DNA of 64,000 nt. It comes from Pseudescherichia sp031998825. Lineage in GTDB: Bacteria > Pseudomonadota > Gammaproteobacteria > Enterobacterales > Enterobacteriaceae. The stretch covers positions 62,001 to 126,000 of the forward strand of contig NZ_DAMACX010000006.1 in the NCBI RefSeq assembly GCF_031998825.1, in the 5' to 3' direction. Position 1 is the stretch's first letter, and every line of letters begins with the position of its first letter. The position numbers and the translations under genes are program-made. Positions 1 through 9,206 of this stretch are shown here, piece by piece. Under the pieces are notes generated by a model, which was not told the DNA's origin, made no database searches, and saw nothing but the letters and a program-made list of their open reading frames with translations.

Positions 1-1082
1 ATGGCCCGGCCATGCTGGCGAGCGAGCCGACTCAGGTAGAGAATAACCAGGCGGTGATTGAGTACCGTCCGCTGGGGGCGATCCTGGCGGTGATGCCATG
101 GAACTTCCCGGTCTGGCAGGTGCTGCGCGGTGCGGTGCCGATCCTGCTGGCGGGTAACAGCTACCTGCTGAAACATGCCCCTAATGTGCTGGGCTGCGCC
201 GAGCTGCTGGGCGATATCTTTCGCGAGGCGGGTCTACCGACAGGCGTCTTTGGCTGGGTAAACGCCACTAACGAAGGCGTAAGCCAGGCGATCAACGATC
301 CGCGTATTGCTGCGGTGACCGTCACCGGTAGCGTGCGTGCCGGGGCGGCAATCGGTGCCCAGGCGGGTGCGGCATTGAAAAAATGCGTGCTGGAGCTGGG
401 CGGGTCCGATCCCTTTATCGTGCTTAACGACGCCTCGCTCGATCTGGCCGTTAAGGCGGCGGTGGCCGGTCGTTATCAGAATACCGGACAGGTCTGCGCC
501 GCGGCGAAACGCTTTATCGTTGAAGCAGGCGTAGCAGAAGCCTTTACCGAAAAATTTATTGCCGCAGCGGCCGCGCTGAAGCTGGGCGCACCGGATGTAG
601 AAGAGAACTACCTCGGGCCGATGGCGCGTTACGATCTGCGCGACGAGCTGCATGCTCAGGTGGAAGCCACCCTGAATGAAGGGGCCACGCTGCGCCTTGG
701 CGGGGAGAAGATCAGCGGGGAGGGCAACTACTATCCGGCAACGGTGCTCACCGGCGTGACGTCGAAGATGACCGCATTCCGTCAGGAGCTGTTTGGCCCG
801 GTAGCCACGATTACCGTCGCCGATGATGCTGAGCACGCTTTAGCCCTGGCAAACGACAGCGACTTCGGTCTCTCGGCAACCCTTTTCAGCGCTGACGAGG
901 CGCGGGCGAAAGTACTGGCTGCGCGCCTTGAGTGTGGCGGCGTGTTTATCAACGGCTACAGCGCCAGCGATGCCCGCGTGGCGTTTGGTGGCGTGAAGAA
1001 GAGCGGCTTTGGTCGCGAGCTGTCACATTTTGGCCTGCATGAGTTCTGCAACGTGCAGACAGTGTGGAAAGATCGTCTGTAA
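1..1082 (+). CDS. sad: succinate semialdehyde dehydrogenase Sad (5' end cut by window)
   Basis: NAD(P)+-dependent aldehyde dehydrogenase oxidising succinate semialdehyde to succinate, cytoplasmic. The frame is open from base 3, and the visible protein begins with residues GPAML, which align inside E. coli Sad (YneI) after about 105 residues, so the N-terminus lies outside the window. Visible family motifs are MPWNFP, the glycine-rich TVTGSVRAG, the general-base region LELGGSDP, the catalytic Cys in GQVCAAAKR (codon 495-497), and the C-terminal GGVKKSGFGREL. Recognition rests on near-continuous match to remembered E. coli Sad. Downstream order (glsB, dgcF, uxaB, yneE) is the E. coli yneI-H-F region, with a chemoreceptor inserted. 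The ATG at 12 is an internal Met, not the start. Confidence 0.95.
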   Translation, partial: GPAMLASEPTQVENNQAVIEYRPLGAILAVMPWNFPVWQVLRGAVPILLAGNSYLLKHAPNVLGCAELLGDIFREAGLPTGVFGWVNATNEGVSQAINDPRIAAVTVTGSVRAGAAIGAQAGAALKKCVLELGGSDPFIVLNDASLDLAVKAAVAGRYQNTGQVCAAAKRFIVEAGVAEAFTEKFIAAAAALKLGAPDVEENYLGPMARYDLRDELHAQVEATLNEGATLRLGGEKISGEGNYYPATVLTGVTSKMTAFRQELFGPVATITVADDAEHALALANDSDFGLSATLFSADEARAKVLAARLECGGVFINGYSASDARVAFGGVKKSGFGRELSHFGLHEFCNVQTVWKDRL

Positions 1083-1097
1083 TCGCTAGCGTAACCT

Positions 1098-1131
1098 GCG
1101 CGGCACCGCTGTTTATTCAGCGGTGCCGCGC
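1098..1131 (+). terminator. hairpin after sad
   Basis: Perfect 14-bp inverted repeat (arms 1098-1111 and 1118-1131, GC-rich) with a six-base loop, 16 bases after the sad stop. No run of T follows, so it may be a weak terminator or an mRNA 3'-end stabiliser. Confidence 0.5.
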
Positions 1132-1198
1132 TGTCATGGTTCTGTCGTAGACTCACGCGCAGTGTGTCGTTTCAGAAGATGAGTTACAGAAGAATATC

Positions 1199-2788
1199 AT
1201 GAATTTAACTAAAATTTTTCCGTCTCTATTTCGCCGGGCTACGCCACGGCAGTTTGGCCTGCTGGCAGGGATATTGTGCATTATCGGCTTGTTCTCCGCG
1301 CTTCAGATCTCCTCATCTCTTCTCCTCTCCCGTTCCCTCCACGATGCCCAGCATCACGAGCAGCTGAACCAGCAGGCTATCCTGCAGCAGGCCAAGGTCG
1401 ATGAGGCGCGCGTTGCGCTGCTGGCAGCCAGCGATCTGCTTAACCGCGCAGGCGTCTATTTTATGCAGGACCAGGCCACCGGCTCCGAGGGCAGCTGGCA
1501 TAGCCTGATGGATGAGGCCCAGCAGGCGCTGGAAAGCTCGCAGAAAAGCTGGCAGGCGTGGCGAGCGCTCAATCCCCCGGAGGATGAGGGGTTAGTTAAC
1601 AGCTACCAGCTCTTCTACGGCGCGATCAAAGAGCAGGCGGATGCCCTGACCCGCAGCCAGTCCATCGACGCCTTTTTTGCCGTACCGGCCCAGGCGTTTC
1701 AGGCTGACTTCAACGATAACTTTGCCCGCTTCCGCACGGCCAGCGATGCACGCGCAGAGGAGGGCAGGCAGACGCTGATGGCCCGCCTGGCGAATCTGCA
1801 ATACCTCTTTATTCTGGGACCGGCGCTGCTGCTGGTGATCGCTATCGCCGTCTGGTTTGGCATGTCGCGCTGGGTGATCGCCCCTCTTAAACGGCTGATT
1901 ACCCATATCAATCAGCTTGCCGCCGGGGATCTCTCCGTGGCGCCGCCGCCAGTGACCTGTTTTAACCGGGAGATCGGCCAGCTCAGCGTCAGTATTGAGG
2001 CCATGCAGCAGGGGCTTCAGCAGCTGGTAACCCAGGTCAGCGACGCGACTACCTCAATGGTGGGCAATATCGAGAGCCTGGCGCAGGGTAATCAGAAGCT
2101 CTACCAGCAGTCGGCGCGCCAGGCCAAAGAGCTGGACGAGGTGACGGCCAACATTGCCGAGCTGGAGTCCCACGTCGAGGGCAATACGGGCTATGCGAAA
2201 CTTGCCAGCCAGCGCGCCGACGAGGCCCGCCAGGCCGCCGCGGGCGGGGACAGGATGATGGATACCGTTAACGAATCTATGCGGGCAATCGTGACGCGCT
2301 CAGATGAGATGCGCGGTATCGTGGCGCTGATCGATAACGTGGCGTTCCAGACCAATATTCTGGCCCTGAACGCCGCTATTGAAGCCGCCCACGCGGGCAA
2401 CCACGGGCGCGGCTTTGCCGTGGTAGCAAAAGAGGTGGGCCTGCTGGCACGTAAAAGCAGCCACTCAACGCAGACGATTCAGGCCCTGATCCAGCACTCG
2501 CTACAGGGGATAGAGGCGGGCTCGCAGGCGGTAAACCGACTGGAGAACAATCTTCAGCAGGTAACGGGGCTGGTGGGGCACCTCAGCGGCCTGCTCAATG
2601 ACATCTCCCAGGCGACGCTGAACCAGGGCGAGAACATTCATCAAATGACGCGCCAGCTCCAGGGGCTGAACCAGGTAGCCCGGCGTACAGGTGAGTTGGT
2701 CAGCACCGCCGCCGAGGCGTCCCAACAGCTGCACGATGACTCCCGACAACTTATGCAGGCGGTCACGCGTTTTCGACTTCCAGCCTGA
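1199..2788 (+). CDS. methyl-accepting chemotaxis protein
   Basis: Inner-membrane chemoreceptor of 529 residues. Order: TM1 about residues 19-42, periplasmic helical ligand-binding part (43-198, Tar/4HB-like), TM2 about 200-222, HAMP about 223-275, and a long cytoplasmic signalling hairpin. The hairpin tip is canonical (NVAFQTNILALNAAIEAAHAG, then HGRGFAVVAKEV). The C-terminus ends ...RFRLPA without the NWETF pentapeptide that tethers CheR/CheB, so it probably relies on the major receptors for methylation. Ligand unknown. The gene is inserted between sad and glsB relative to E. coli. I see no clear sigma-28 promoter in the 116-base gap. Upstream ribosome site is weak (AGAAG). Confidence 0.9.
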   Translation: MNLTKIFPSLFRRATPRQFGLLAGILCIIGLFSALQISSSLLLSRSLHDAQHHEQLNQQAILQQAKVDEARVALLAASDLLNRAGVYFMQDQATGSEGSWHSLMDEAQQALESSQKSWQAWRALNPPEDEGLVNSYQLFYGAIKEQADALTRSQSIDAFFAVPAQAFQADFNDNFARFRTASDARAEEGRQTLMARLANLQYLFILGPALLLVIAIAVWFGMSRWVIAPLKRLITHINQLAAGDLSVAPPPVTCFNREIGQLSVSIEAMQQGLQQLVTQVSDATTSMVGNIESLAQGNQKLYQQSARQAKELDEVTANIAELESHVEGNTGYAKLASQRADEARQAAAGGDRMMDTVNESMRAIVTRSDEMRGIVALIDNVAFQTNILALNAAIEAAHAGNHGRGFAVVAKEVGLLARKSSHSTQTIQALIQHSLQGIEAGSQAVNRLENNLQQVTGLVGHLSGLLNDISQATLNQGENIHQMTRQLQGLNQVARRTGELVSTAAEASQQLHDDSRQLMQAVTRFRLPA

Positions 2789-2851
2789 CGCTTGCCGCGT
2801 GGCTCTGATATACTCGCAGGCCCTTTTTAGCCGGTGAGCAAGGAGTGTAGT

Positions 2852-3778
2852 GTGGCAACGGTCATGGATAATGACATGCTGGAGTCTATTCTGACCCAGG
2901 TTCGGCCTTTGGTCGGTCAGGGTAAGGTAGCCGATTACATTCCGGCGCTGGCGTCGGTAGAGGCGAATAAGCTAGCGATTGCGGTGAGCACCATCGATGG
3001 CCGTCACTTTCAGGCTGGTGATGCCGATGAGCGCTTCTCTATTCAGTCTATCTCGAAGGTGCTAAGCCTGGTGGTGGCGATGGATCACTATCAGGAGGAG
3101 GAGATCTGGCAGCGGGTGGGCAAAGATCCCTCCGGCCACCCCTTTAATTCACTGCTCCAGCTTGAAATTGAGCAGGGCAAGCCGCGGAACCCCTTTATCA
3201 ATGCCGGGGCGCTGGTGGTATGCGATATGCTACAGAGCCGCCTCAGCGCGCCGCGCCAGCGAATGCTGGAGGTTGTCCGCCAGCTCAGCGACGTCAGCGA
3301 TATCACCTACGACAGCAGAGTAGCGCGGTCCGAGTTCGATCACTCGGCGCGGAACGCGGCCATTGCCTGGCTAATGAAATCCTTTGGCAACTTCCATAAT
3401 GACGTGGCGACGGTGCTGCAAAACTACTTCCACTACTGCGCCCTGAAGATGAGCTGCGTCGAGCTGGCTAAGACCTTCCTGTTTCTGGCGGATGAGGGGC
3501 GTGCACCCCATTTGACCCGGCCGGTCATCTCCCCGCTACAGTCGCGGCAGGTCAATGCCCTGATGGCCACCAGCGGCATGTACCAGAGTGCGGGCGAGTT
3601 TGCCTGGCGCGTGGGCCTGCCGGCGAAGTCCGGCGTGGGAGGGGGTATTGTGGCGATCGTACCCCATGAGATGGCTATCTGCGTCTGGAGTCCGGCGCTG
3701 GATGAAGCAGGCAACTCGCTGGCGGGTATTGCTATGCTTGAAGCACTCAGCCATCAGCTGGGGCGTTCGGTTTACTGA
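2852..3778 (+). CDS. glsB: glutaminase (YneH/GlsB type)
   Basis: Hydrolyses L-glutamine to glutamate and ammonia; serine-dependent beta-lactamase-like fold. The protein has 308 residues, the same as E. coli YneH, with near-identity through SIQSISKVLSLVVAM (SxxK nucleophile), NPFINAGALVV, the SEFxHSARNAAIAWLMKSFGNF segment, and the KSGVGGGIVAIVP segment. I chose the GTG at 2852 because AAGGAG lies at 2840-2845 with six-base spacing and the length then equals the E. coli protein; an in-frame GTG at 2834 is upstream of that site and unlikely. dgcF follows after 43 bases on the same strand, so the two may be co-transcribed. Confidence 0.93.
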   Translation: MATVMDNDMLESILTQVRPLVGQGKVADYIPALASVEANKLAIAVSTIDGRHFQAGDADERFSIQSISKVLSLVVAMDHYQEEEIWQRVGKDPSGHPFNSLLQLEIEQGKPRNPFINAGALVVCDMLQSRLSAPRQRMLEVVRQLSDVSDITYDSRVARSEFDHSARNAAIAWLMKSFGNFHNDVATVLQNYFHYCALKMSCVELAKTFLFLADEGRAPHLTRPVISPLQSRQVNALMATSGMYQSAGEFAWRVGLPAKSGVGGGIVAIVPHEMAICVWSPALDEAGNSLAGIAMLEALSHQLGRSVY

Positions 3779-3821
3779 TGGCCTACCGCGTCGTTACCCT
3801 TATCTATGGGGACAGAATCCT

Positions 3822-5282
3822 ATGCTTTCACAACTGAACATTGCTTTTAGTCCGTTCCATAAAGAGAGGCCATGGCGTAACGCGTTACTGATCTTTCTGC
3901 TGACCACGCTCTTCTACTTTATCGGCGCGATGCTCAGGCTGGTCGAGGAGCTTTCGCTATTCTGGCCGTTAAACGCGGTGATGGCCGGTATCTTTGCGCG
4001 CTATACGTGGCTGAACCGACTGCACAACTATGCCATCTGCTACGTGGCGATGCTGGTTTATGATGCCTTGACCACCACCTGGGGAGCGACCTCGCTGGTT
4101 ATTAACCTGTCGAACATGGTGTTTATTCTCACTGTGGCCCAGCTGATTGTCCGGGAAAAGCGGCGGCCTGAGAAACGCACCCTGCCGGTGAGCGCCCTGC
4201 GAATTTTCAACTACTGCCTGCTGGGGGCGCTGGGCTGTGCGCTGGTCGGTGCGTTTGCCTCGGTGGGTATCGATAATCTAACCTTCTGGCCGCTTTTTGC
4301 CGACTGGTTTAGCGAGCAGTTCTCCACCGGGGTGCTGATCCTGCCCTGCGTCCTCACCCTAACGTGGCCGCGTTGGGTCGCACCGTTTCGCGTCGAGCAC
4401 CTGCTGCCGATTGCGGCGCTGGTGGTTTCGATCACTGCTTCTGTGGCGATTGGTGGGGCGGGAAGCCTCCTGTTTCCGCTACCGGCGTTGATCTGGTGCG
4501 CGGTACGCTATTCGCTGCTGACCACTGCCTTCCTGACCTTCTTAACCGGAGCACTGGAAATTATTTTGGTCGCCAACGGCACGATTAACATCTTCGTTGC
4601 CAGTCCGCTGCAAATGCCGCGCATGTTCTCGGTGAGACTGGGGATCGCCACCATGGCCATCTGCCCGCTCATCGTCTGCGTCAGCGTAAACGCCATTAAC
4701 ACGCTGATGAAACAGGTCTCGCTGCGGGCTGACTTTGACTTTCTCACTCGGGTTTACTCCCGCTCCGGCCTGTATGAGGCCCTGGGTCGCGATCGGGCTA
4801 CCGGGGCGCGACATCTGTCAGTCATGCTGCTGGATATCGACTATTTCAAAACTATCAACGACAGCTTTGGTCATGAGTGCGGCGACAGAGTGTTAACGAC
4901 CTTTGCCCAGCAGGTGCAGCAGGTGGTCGGCGACAGAGGGATTGTCGCGCGGATGGGAGGAGAGGAGTTTGCCGTCGTGGCAACAACGGAGGATGCACGG
5001 CAGGGGTTTATGCTGGCAGAGAGCATCCGTCGCGCCGTTGAGGCTCATCCGTTCCGCTGGCGGCAACAGACGCTCTTTCTGACCGTCAGCATTGGCCTGA
5101 GCAGCGGTACTACCCACTCCTGGGAGCTGACGGAGCGGTTTAACAAACTGCTGGCTGAGGCGGATGAGTATCTCTACCGATCGAAAAAAGAGGGACGCAA
5201 CCGTACCAGCGCACACGAGAGTCAGGAACCAGCTGAATCGTTACCCACTAATAATAGTGATCCAGGCACAGAGAATGCGTGA
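3822..5282 (+). CDS. dgcF: diguanylate cyclase with MASE1 membrane sensor (DgcF/YneF type)
   Basis: Makes cyclic di-GMP from two GTP. N-terminal about 300 residues are a multi-helix MASE1-like integral membrane sensor (for example residues 18-40 and the FSEQFSTGVLILPC region); a GGDEF domain fills the rest (486 residues in all). The active-site motif is GGEEF at about residues 378-382. The inhibitory RxxD site is absent: the aligned tetrad before IVAR is GDRG, so allosteric product inhibition is probably lost. Position after glsB matches E. coli yneF. Start at 3822 fits the N-terminus (MLSQLNIAF) and a GGGGACAG-like ribosome site; longer in-frame translation overlaps glsB and is not expected. 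Confidence 0.85.
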   Translation: MLSQLNIAFSPFHKERPWRNALLIFLLTTLFYFIGAMLRLVEELSLFWPLNAVMAGIFARYTWLNRLHNYAICYVAMLVYDALTTTWGATSLVINLSNMVFILTVAQLIVREKRRPEKRTLPVSALRIFNYCLLGALGCALVGAFASVGIDNLTFWPLFADWFSEQFSTGVLILPCVLTLTWPRWVAPFRVEHLLPIAALVVSITASVAIGGAGSLLFPLPALIWCAVRYSLLTTAFLTFLTGALEIILVANGTINIFVASPLQMPRMFSVRLGIATMAICPLIVCVSVNAINTLMKQVSLRADFDFLTRVYSRSGLYEALGRDRATGARHLSVMLLDIDYFKTINDSFGHECGDRVLTTFAQQVQQVVGDRGIVARMGGEEFAVVATTEDARQGFMLAESIRRAVEAHPFRWRQQTLFLTVSIGLSSGTTHSWELTERFNKLLAEADEYLYRSKKEGRNRTSAHESQEPAESLPTNNSDPGTENA

Positions 5283-5403
5283 CGCTGTCACTTAGCGCTC
5301 TGCGGTCGCGAGGGAATTCATTGAAATAACGCATTAAATTGCTTGCTACCCATTTTTAACGCCAATACTATAGCCGAGTATACGTATCGGATAACATTGC
5401 GCG

Positions 5404-6459
5404 ATGACTGGATCGAATAAGCTAAAACCACGTGAACAGATCGTCGGCAAGCGTTTTGTAAGACGGATGTATCTGATGCGCATGCTCGGGACGCTGCTCT
5501 GCTTTATCCCGATCCTCTCCGTGCTGCTGGAGCATCACCAGCCTGCGTGGCTAATCGCCCTGCTGGCCGTGAATGCGTTTGTCTGGCCGACCATCGCCTT
5601 TATGCGCTCCCGTAAGTCACAAAAGCCGCTGACCTGTGAACATCACAACCTGATCTTTGATGGCGCGGCAGGCGGATTCTGGATCGCCATGATGGCGGTT
5701 AATCCGCTGCCCTCCGTGGTTATCGCCACTATTCTTCTCGCCGATCGCCTCGCGGCGGGCGGTATCCAGCTCATGCGTAAGGCTGGTGCAGCCCTGCTGG
5801 CAGTATTTGCTGCAGCCTGGCTGGCGCAGGGCATGGCGTTTGATCCTGACGTCTCTCAGCGCACGCTGCTTGCCACGCTACCGCTTATCGCCATCTATAT
5901 ATTAGCCCTCAGCGTGCTGACGGATAACATTGCCAAAAAGCTGCGGCGGAAGAGTCGCGAGCTGGAGCGCATTGCGATGATGGATCCGCTATTGGATATT
6001 GCCAACCGCCGCCTGCTGGAGAAGCGCATCCAACATGAGCTGGAGAAGCTGCGCGACTCCGCCCATAGCTCCTCCCTGATGTTTATCGATATCGATAACT
6101 TTAAAGAGGTCAATGACCGGTTTGGCCATAAGGTGGGCGATACGCTGCTGGTAACGGTCTCTAAAATTTTGCACGTTGCGACCCGAAATACCGACACCCC
6201 GGCGCGGTTAGGAGGCGATGAGTTTGTGATCCTGCTTCCGAATACCTCTCCGGAGGAGGCGCTTGTCGTCGCCAGGCGCATTATGGATGCCACCGCCGTA
6301 ATGATGGTGGCTCAGGACGCTTCGTTTCGCTGTACCCTGAGTATTGGTATTGCCAACGCCGCTCAGGATATGGAAACCGTTACCGACTGGTTAAAGGCGG
6401 CAGACGATGCACTCTATAGTGCCAAACGTGCAGGCAAGAACCGGATCTATGCCCGCTGA
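5404..6459 (+). CDS. diguanylate cyclase with MASE2 membrane sensor (AdrA/DgcC-like)
   Basis: 351 residues. An N-terminal MASE2-type membrane module (about residues 20-180, several hydrophobic helices; the RFVRRMYLMRMLG start resembles AdrA) is followed by a GGDEF domain. The active site is intact: GGDEF at about residues 269-273, with an RNTD inhibitory I-site five residues upstream, so product feedback is expected. Known relatives (AdrA/DgcC) drive cellulose synthesis; whether this copy does is inference. It is the second of three consecutive GGDEF genes on this strand, with its own 121-base gap upstream. The start codon has no strong ribosome site, so the exact start is uncertain. Confidence 0.82.
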   Translation: MTGSNKLKPREQIVGKRFVRRMYLMRMLGTLLCFIPILSVLLEHHQPAWLIALLAVNAFVWPTIAFMRSRKSQKPLTCEHHNLIFDGAAGGFWIAMMAVNPLPSVVIATILLADRLAAGGIQLMRKAGAALLAVFAAAWLAQGMAFDPDVSQRTLLATLPLIAIYILALSVLTDNIAKKLRRKSRELERIAMMDPLLDIANRRLLEKRIQHELEKLRDSAHSSSLMFIDIDNFKEVNDRFGHKVGDTLLVTVSKILHVATRNTDTPARLGGDEFVILLPNTSPEEALVVARRIMDATAVMMVAQDASFRCTLSIGIANAAQDMETVTDWLKAADDALYSAKRAGKNRIYAR

Positions 6460-6462
6460 CCA

Positions 6463-6513
6463 AACGGGCTAAATGCGCTAAGCTTAGGTTTTGCTTAGTG
6501 AAAAAGGCCCGTT
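6463..6513 (+). promoter_or_regulatory. nested stem-loops directly before the GAF-GGDEF start
   Basis: Outer arms AACGGGC (6463-6469) and GCCCGTT (6507-6513) pair, the second arm ending at the base before the ATG. Inside is a second stem, CTAAGC (6478-6483) with GCTTAG (6493-6498). The AAGG ribosome site at 6504-6507 lies at the edge of the outer stem. It could throttle translation or terminate the upstream message; function is inferred. Confidence 0.4.
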
Positions 6514-7485
6514 ATGAAGACTCCTCAACTCCCTGAAAACGAGCAACAGCGCCTGGCGTCGCTTCATGAGTCCGGGCTGCTGGACTCTGGCACACATGAA
6601 CGCTTCGACAGGCTCACGCGGCTGGCGAAACGGATGTTCGATGTGCCCATTGCGCTGATAAGCCTCGTTGACAGCAACATGCTGCACTTCAAGTCCTGCG
6701 ACGGTATTCCTAATGGACAGGTGCTGCGTGACATCTCTTTTTGTGGCCATGCGATCCTCAGCGCCCAGCCGCTGGTGGTAGAGGACGCGCAGCAGGACGA
6801 CCGCTTTTTTGATAATCCGCTGGTGGTCGGCCCGCCGCATATTCGCTTCTATGCAGGCTATCCGCTGCAGCTGCCCGACGGCCTAATTGTGGGGTCGTTT
6901 TGCCTCATCGCGCCCGAGCCGCGCGGGTTTACCGCGGACAACGTCGCGGTGCTGAAGGACTTTGCCGCCATCGTTGAGGATGAGTTCGCCGCCATCAGTG
7001 CTGCTACCACCGATGAGCTAACCGGCCTCTTTAACCGCCGTGGTTTTCATAACCTCGGTAAATACGCTATCACCAGCGCGCGCCGCCGTGCGGAGCCGTT
7101 AACGCTCGCCTGGCTGGATCTCGATAAGTTCAAATACATCAACGATACCTTTGGTCATGAAGAGGGGGACAACGCCCTGCGGGCAATGGCCTCTCTGCTG
7201 CGTGAAAGCTTTCGCGAGGCCGATCTGCTGGTGCGTTACGGCGGCGACGAGTTTGCCATTATCTTTTCGGATACCGATGAGAAGGGCGCGTGGGTCGCGA
7301 TGCAGCATCTGGTTGAGCAGGCTCAGGTGTTCAATCAGACCACCGATAAACCGTGGCAGCTGAACTTCTCCTGGGGAGTAAGCGAGTACGATCATGACAA
7401 CAATCCGGACATGGCCAGCTGGATCACCTCCGCCGATGAAAAGATGTATGCCATGAAAGAGAAAAACGAGCCGAAAAACCGCTAG
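6514..7485 (+). CDS. GAF-GGDEF diguanylate cyclase
   Basis: Soluble 323-residue protein without membrane segments. Residues about 25-165 form a GAF domain of the short type often fused to GGDEF (DVPIALISLVDSNMLHFKSC, DISFCGHAIL, FYAGYPL). The GGDEF domain carries an intact active site (GGDEF about residues 242-246) and an I-site READ upstream, so it is probably active and product-inhibited. The GAF ligand cannot be told from sequence; Cys residues in the KSCDG and SFCGH loops are a common feature of this GAF subtype. It is the last of three adjacent cyclase genes and precedes uxaB by 178 bases with its own regulatory region. Confidence 0.85.
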   Translation: MKTPQLPENEQQRLASLHESGLLDSGTHERFDRLTRLAKRMFDVPIALISLVDSNMLHFKSCDGIPNGQVLRDISFCGHAILSAQPLVVEDAQQDDRFFDNPLVVGPPHIRFYAGYPLQLPDGLIVGSFCLIAPEPRGFTADNVAVLKDFAAIVEDEFAAISAATTDELTGLFNRRGFHNLGKYAITSARRRAEPLTLAWLDLDKFKYINDTFGHEEGDNALRAMASLLRESFREADLLVRYGGDEFAIIFSDTDEKGAWVAMQHLVEQAQVFNQTTDKPWQLNFSWGVSEYDHDNNPDMASWITSADEKMYAMKEKNEPKNR

Positions 7486-7508
7486 TTGCGCGACGCGCTA
7501 CGCCATCG

Positions 7509-7625
7509 AAATGTGACGACGCCCACAAATTCATATTCGTTTTAAAAATTGAGGCGAATAGGGCGTCCCATTTTGATCAAAACAGGGTTTCATGGTCGTA
7601 AAGTCTGGTAAGTTATTGGACCAAT
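7509..7625 (+). promoter_or_regulatory. putative control region of uxaB (CRP, KdgR-like and ExuR-like sites)
   Basis: A good CRP-like site, TGTGA-N6-CCACA, lies at 7512-7527. A KdgR-like imperfect dyad, AAAACA-GG-GTTTCAT, lies at 7579-7593, next to the palindrome TTTTGATCAAAA (7571-7582). A perfect 11-bp dyad ATTGGACCAAT at 7615-7625 resembles the core of ExuR operators. uxaB is a hexuronate gene under ExuR and CRP in E. coli; the assignments here are by eye. Confidence 0.45.
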
Positions 7626-7663
7626 CTTCCCAGGTTGTATGACTAATCAAAAAGGAACCCATT

Positions 7664-9115
7664 GTGAACACGATAAACCGTCGCGATTTTCCCGGAGCCA
7701 CCTATCCGGAACGTATTATTCAGTTTGGCGAAGGGAACTTCCTGCGCGCATTTGTCGACTGGCAGATCGATCTGCTCAACGAGCACACCGATCTCAACGC
7801 CGGTGTGGTTATCGTCCGCCCAATCAAAAGTGATTTCCCGCCGTCGCTGAGCACCCAGGATGGCCTCTATACCACGATTATTCGCGGCCTGAACGAGCAG
7901 GGCGAAGCGGTGAGCGATGCGCGCCTGATCCGTTCAGTAAATCGTGAGATCAGCGTCTATGATCACTACGATGAGTTCCTTAAGCTGGCGCAGAACCCTG
8001 AAATCCGCTTTGTGTTCTCTAATACCACCGAGGCGGGCATCAGCTACCACGCAGGCGATAAGTTTGATGACGCCCCGGCCGTGAGCTACCCGGCGAAGCT
8101 GACCCGTCTGCTGTTCGAGCGTTATACCCACTTCAACGGCGCGGCAGATAAAGGCTGGATCATCATTCCATGCGAGCTTATCGACTACAACGGCGACGCC
8201 CTGCGCGAACTGGTGCTGCGCTATGCCACCGAGTGGGCGCTGCCGACTGCGTTCGTCCAGTGGCTGAACGAAGCCAATGCCTTCTGCTCAACCCTGGTTG
8301 ACCGTATCGTAACGGGTTACCCGCGTGATGAAGTGGCGAAAATCGAAGCCGAGCTGGGTTACCACGACGGATTCCTCGATACCGCAGAGCACTTCTACCT
8401 GTTTGTTATCCAGGGGCCAAAATCGCTGGCTTCCGAGCTGCGTCTCGACAAATATCCGCTGAACGTGCTGATCGTCGATGACATCAAGCCGTACAAAGAG
8501 CGTAAAGTGGCGATCCTTAACGGAGCGCACACGGCGCTGGTCCCGGTGGCGTTCCAGGCAGGCCTGGACACCGTGGGCGAGGCGATGAACGACAGCGAAA
8601 TCTGCGCCTTTGTTGAGAAAGCGATCTACGAAGAGATCATTCCGGTGCTGGATCTGCCGCGTGATGAACTGGAATCCTTCGCCAGCGCCGTAACGGGGCG
8701 TTTCCGTAACCCCTACATCAAGCATCAGCTGCTCTCCATCGCCCTGAACGGCATGACCAAGTTCCGCACCCGCATCCTGCCGCAGCTGCTGGCAGGGCAG
8801 AAGGCCAACGGCAAGCTCCCGGCGCGTCTGACCTTTGCCCTTGCCGCCCTGATAGCCTTCTATCGCGGCGAGCGTAATGGCGAAACCTTCCCGGTACAGG
8901 ATGACGCGCACTGGATCGAACGCTTCCAGCAGCTGTGGAGCCAGCATCGCGATCGGCAGATTAGCACCAGCGAGCTGGTAAAAGCCGTGCTCTCCGTAAG
9001 CGACCACTGGGAACAGGACCTGACCCAGGTTAGCGGCCTGGTAGAGCAGGTTTCTCTGGATTTGGATGCCATCCTGCTGCGCGGCATGCGCGAGGCCGTT
9101 AAGCCGCTCTGCTAA
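7664..9115 (+). CDS. uxaB: tagaturonate reductase (altronate oxidoreductase)
   Basis: NADH-dependent reduction of D-tagaturonate to D-altronate in galacturonate catabolism; cytoplasmic. The 483-residue protein matches E. coli UxaB nearly residue for residue: Rossmann start RIIQFGEGNFLRAFVDWQ, then EAGISYHAGDKF, IDYNGDALRELVLRYA, and the mannitol-dehydrogenase-family block KVAILNGAHTALVPVAF. The start is GTG at 7664, supported by AAAGGA at 7651-7656 and by the N-terminus NTINRRDFPGA. It is monocistronic here, followed by a REP pair. The rest of the hexuronate pathway (uxaC, uxaA, exuT) is not in this window. Confidence 0.97.
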   Translation: MNTINRRDFPGATYPERIIQFGEGNFLRAFVDWQIDLLNEHTDLNAGVVIVRPIKSDFPPSLSTQDGLYTTIIRGLNEQGEAVSDARLIRSVNREISVYDHYDEFLKLAQNPEIRFVFSNTTEAGISYHAGDKFDDAPAVSYPAKLTRLLFERYTHFNGAADKGWIIIPCELIDYNGDALRELVLRYATEWALPTAFVQWLNEANAFCSTLVDRIVTGYPRDEVAKIEAELGYHDGFLDTAEHFYLFVIQGPKSLASELRLDKYPLNVLIVDDIKPYKERKVAILNGAHTALVPVAFQAGLDTVGEAMNDSEICAFVEKAIYEEIIPVLDLPRDELESFASAVTGRFRNPYIKHQLLSIALNGMTKFRTRILPQLLAGQKANGKLPARLTFALAALIAFYRGERNGETFPVQDDAHWIERFQQLWSQHRDRQISTSELVKAVLSVSDHWEQDLTQVSGLVEQVSLDLDAILLRGMREAVKPLC

Positions 9116-9127
9116 GTCGTGGGTAAT

Positions 9128-9206
9128 TGCCCGGCGGCGCGTTGCTTGCCGGGCCTACAGATTGTGTCAGACCGTAGGCCCGTGCAAGCGCAGCGCCGCC
9201 GGGCAT
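9128..9206. repeat. REP pair (BIME) after uxaB
   Basis: Two oppositely oriented enterobacterial REP units: one starting GCCCGGCGGCGC near 9129, the other ending GCGCCGCCGGGC near 9203, separated by about 15 bases. Typical extragenic palindromes at an operon end. Confidence 0.85.

Noticed and set aside
8288..9007. 239-codon minus-strand frame inside uxaB
   Set aside because: Antisense shadow of a fully conserved gene in GC-rich DNA; no ribosome site or family features.
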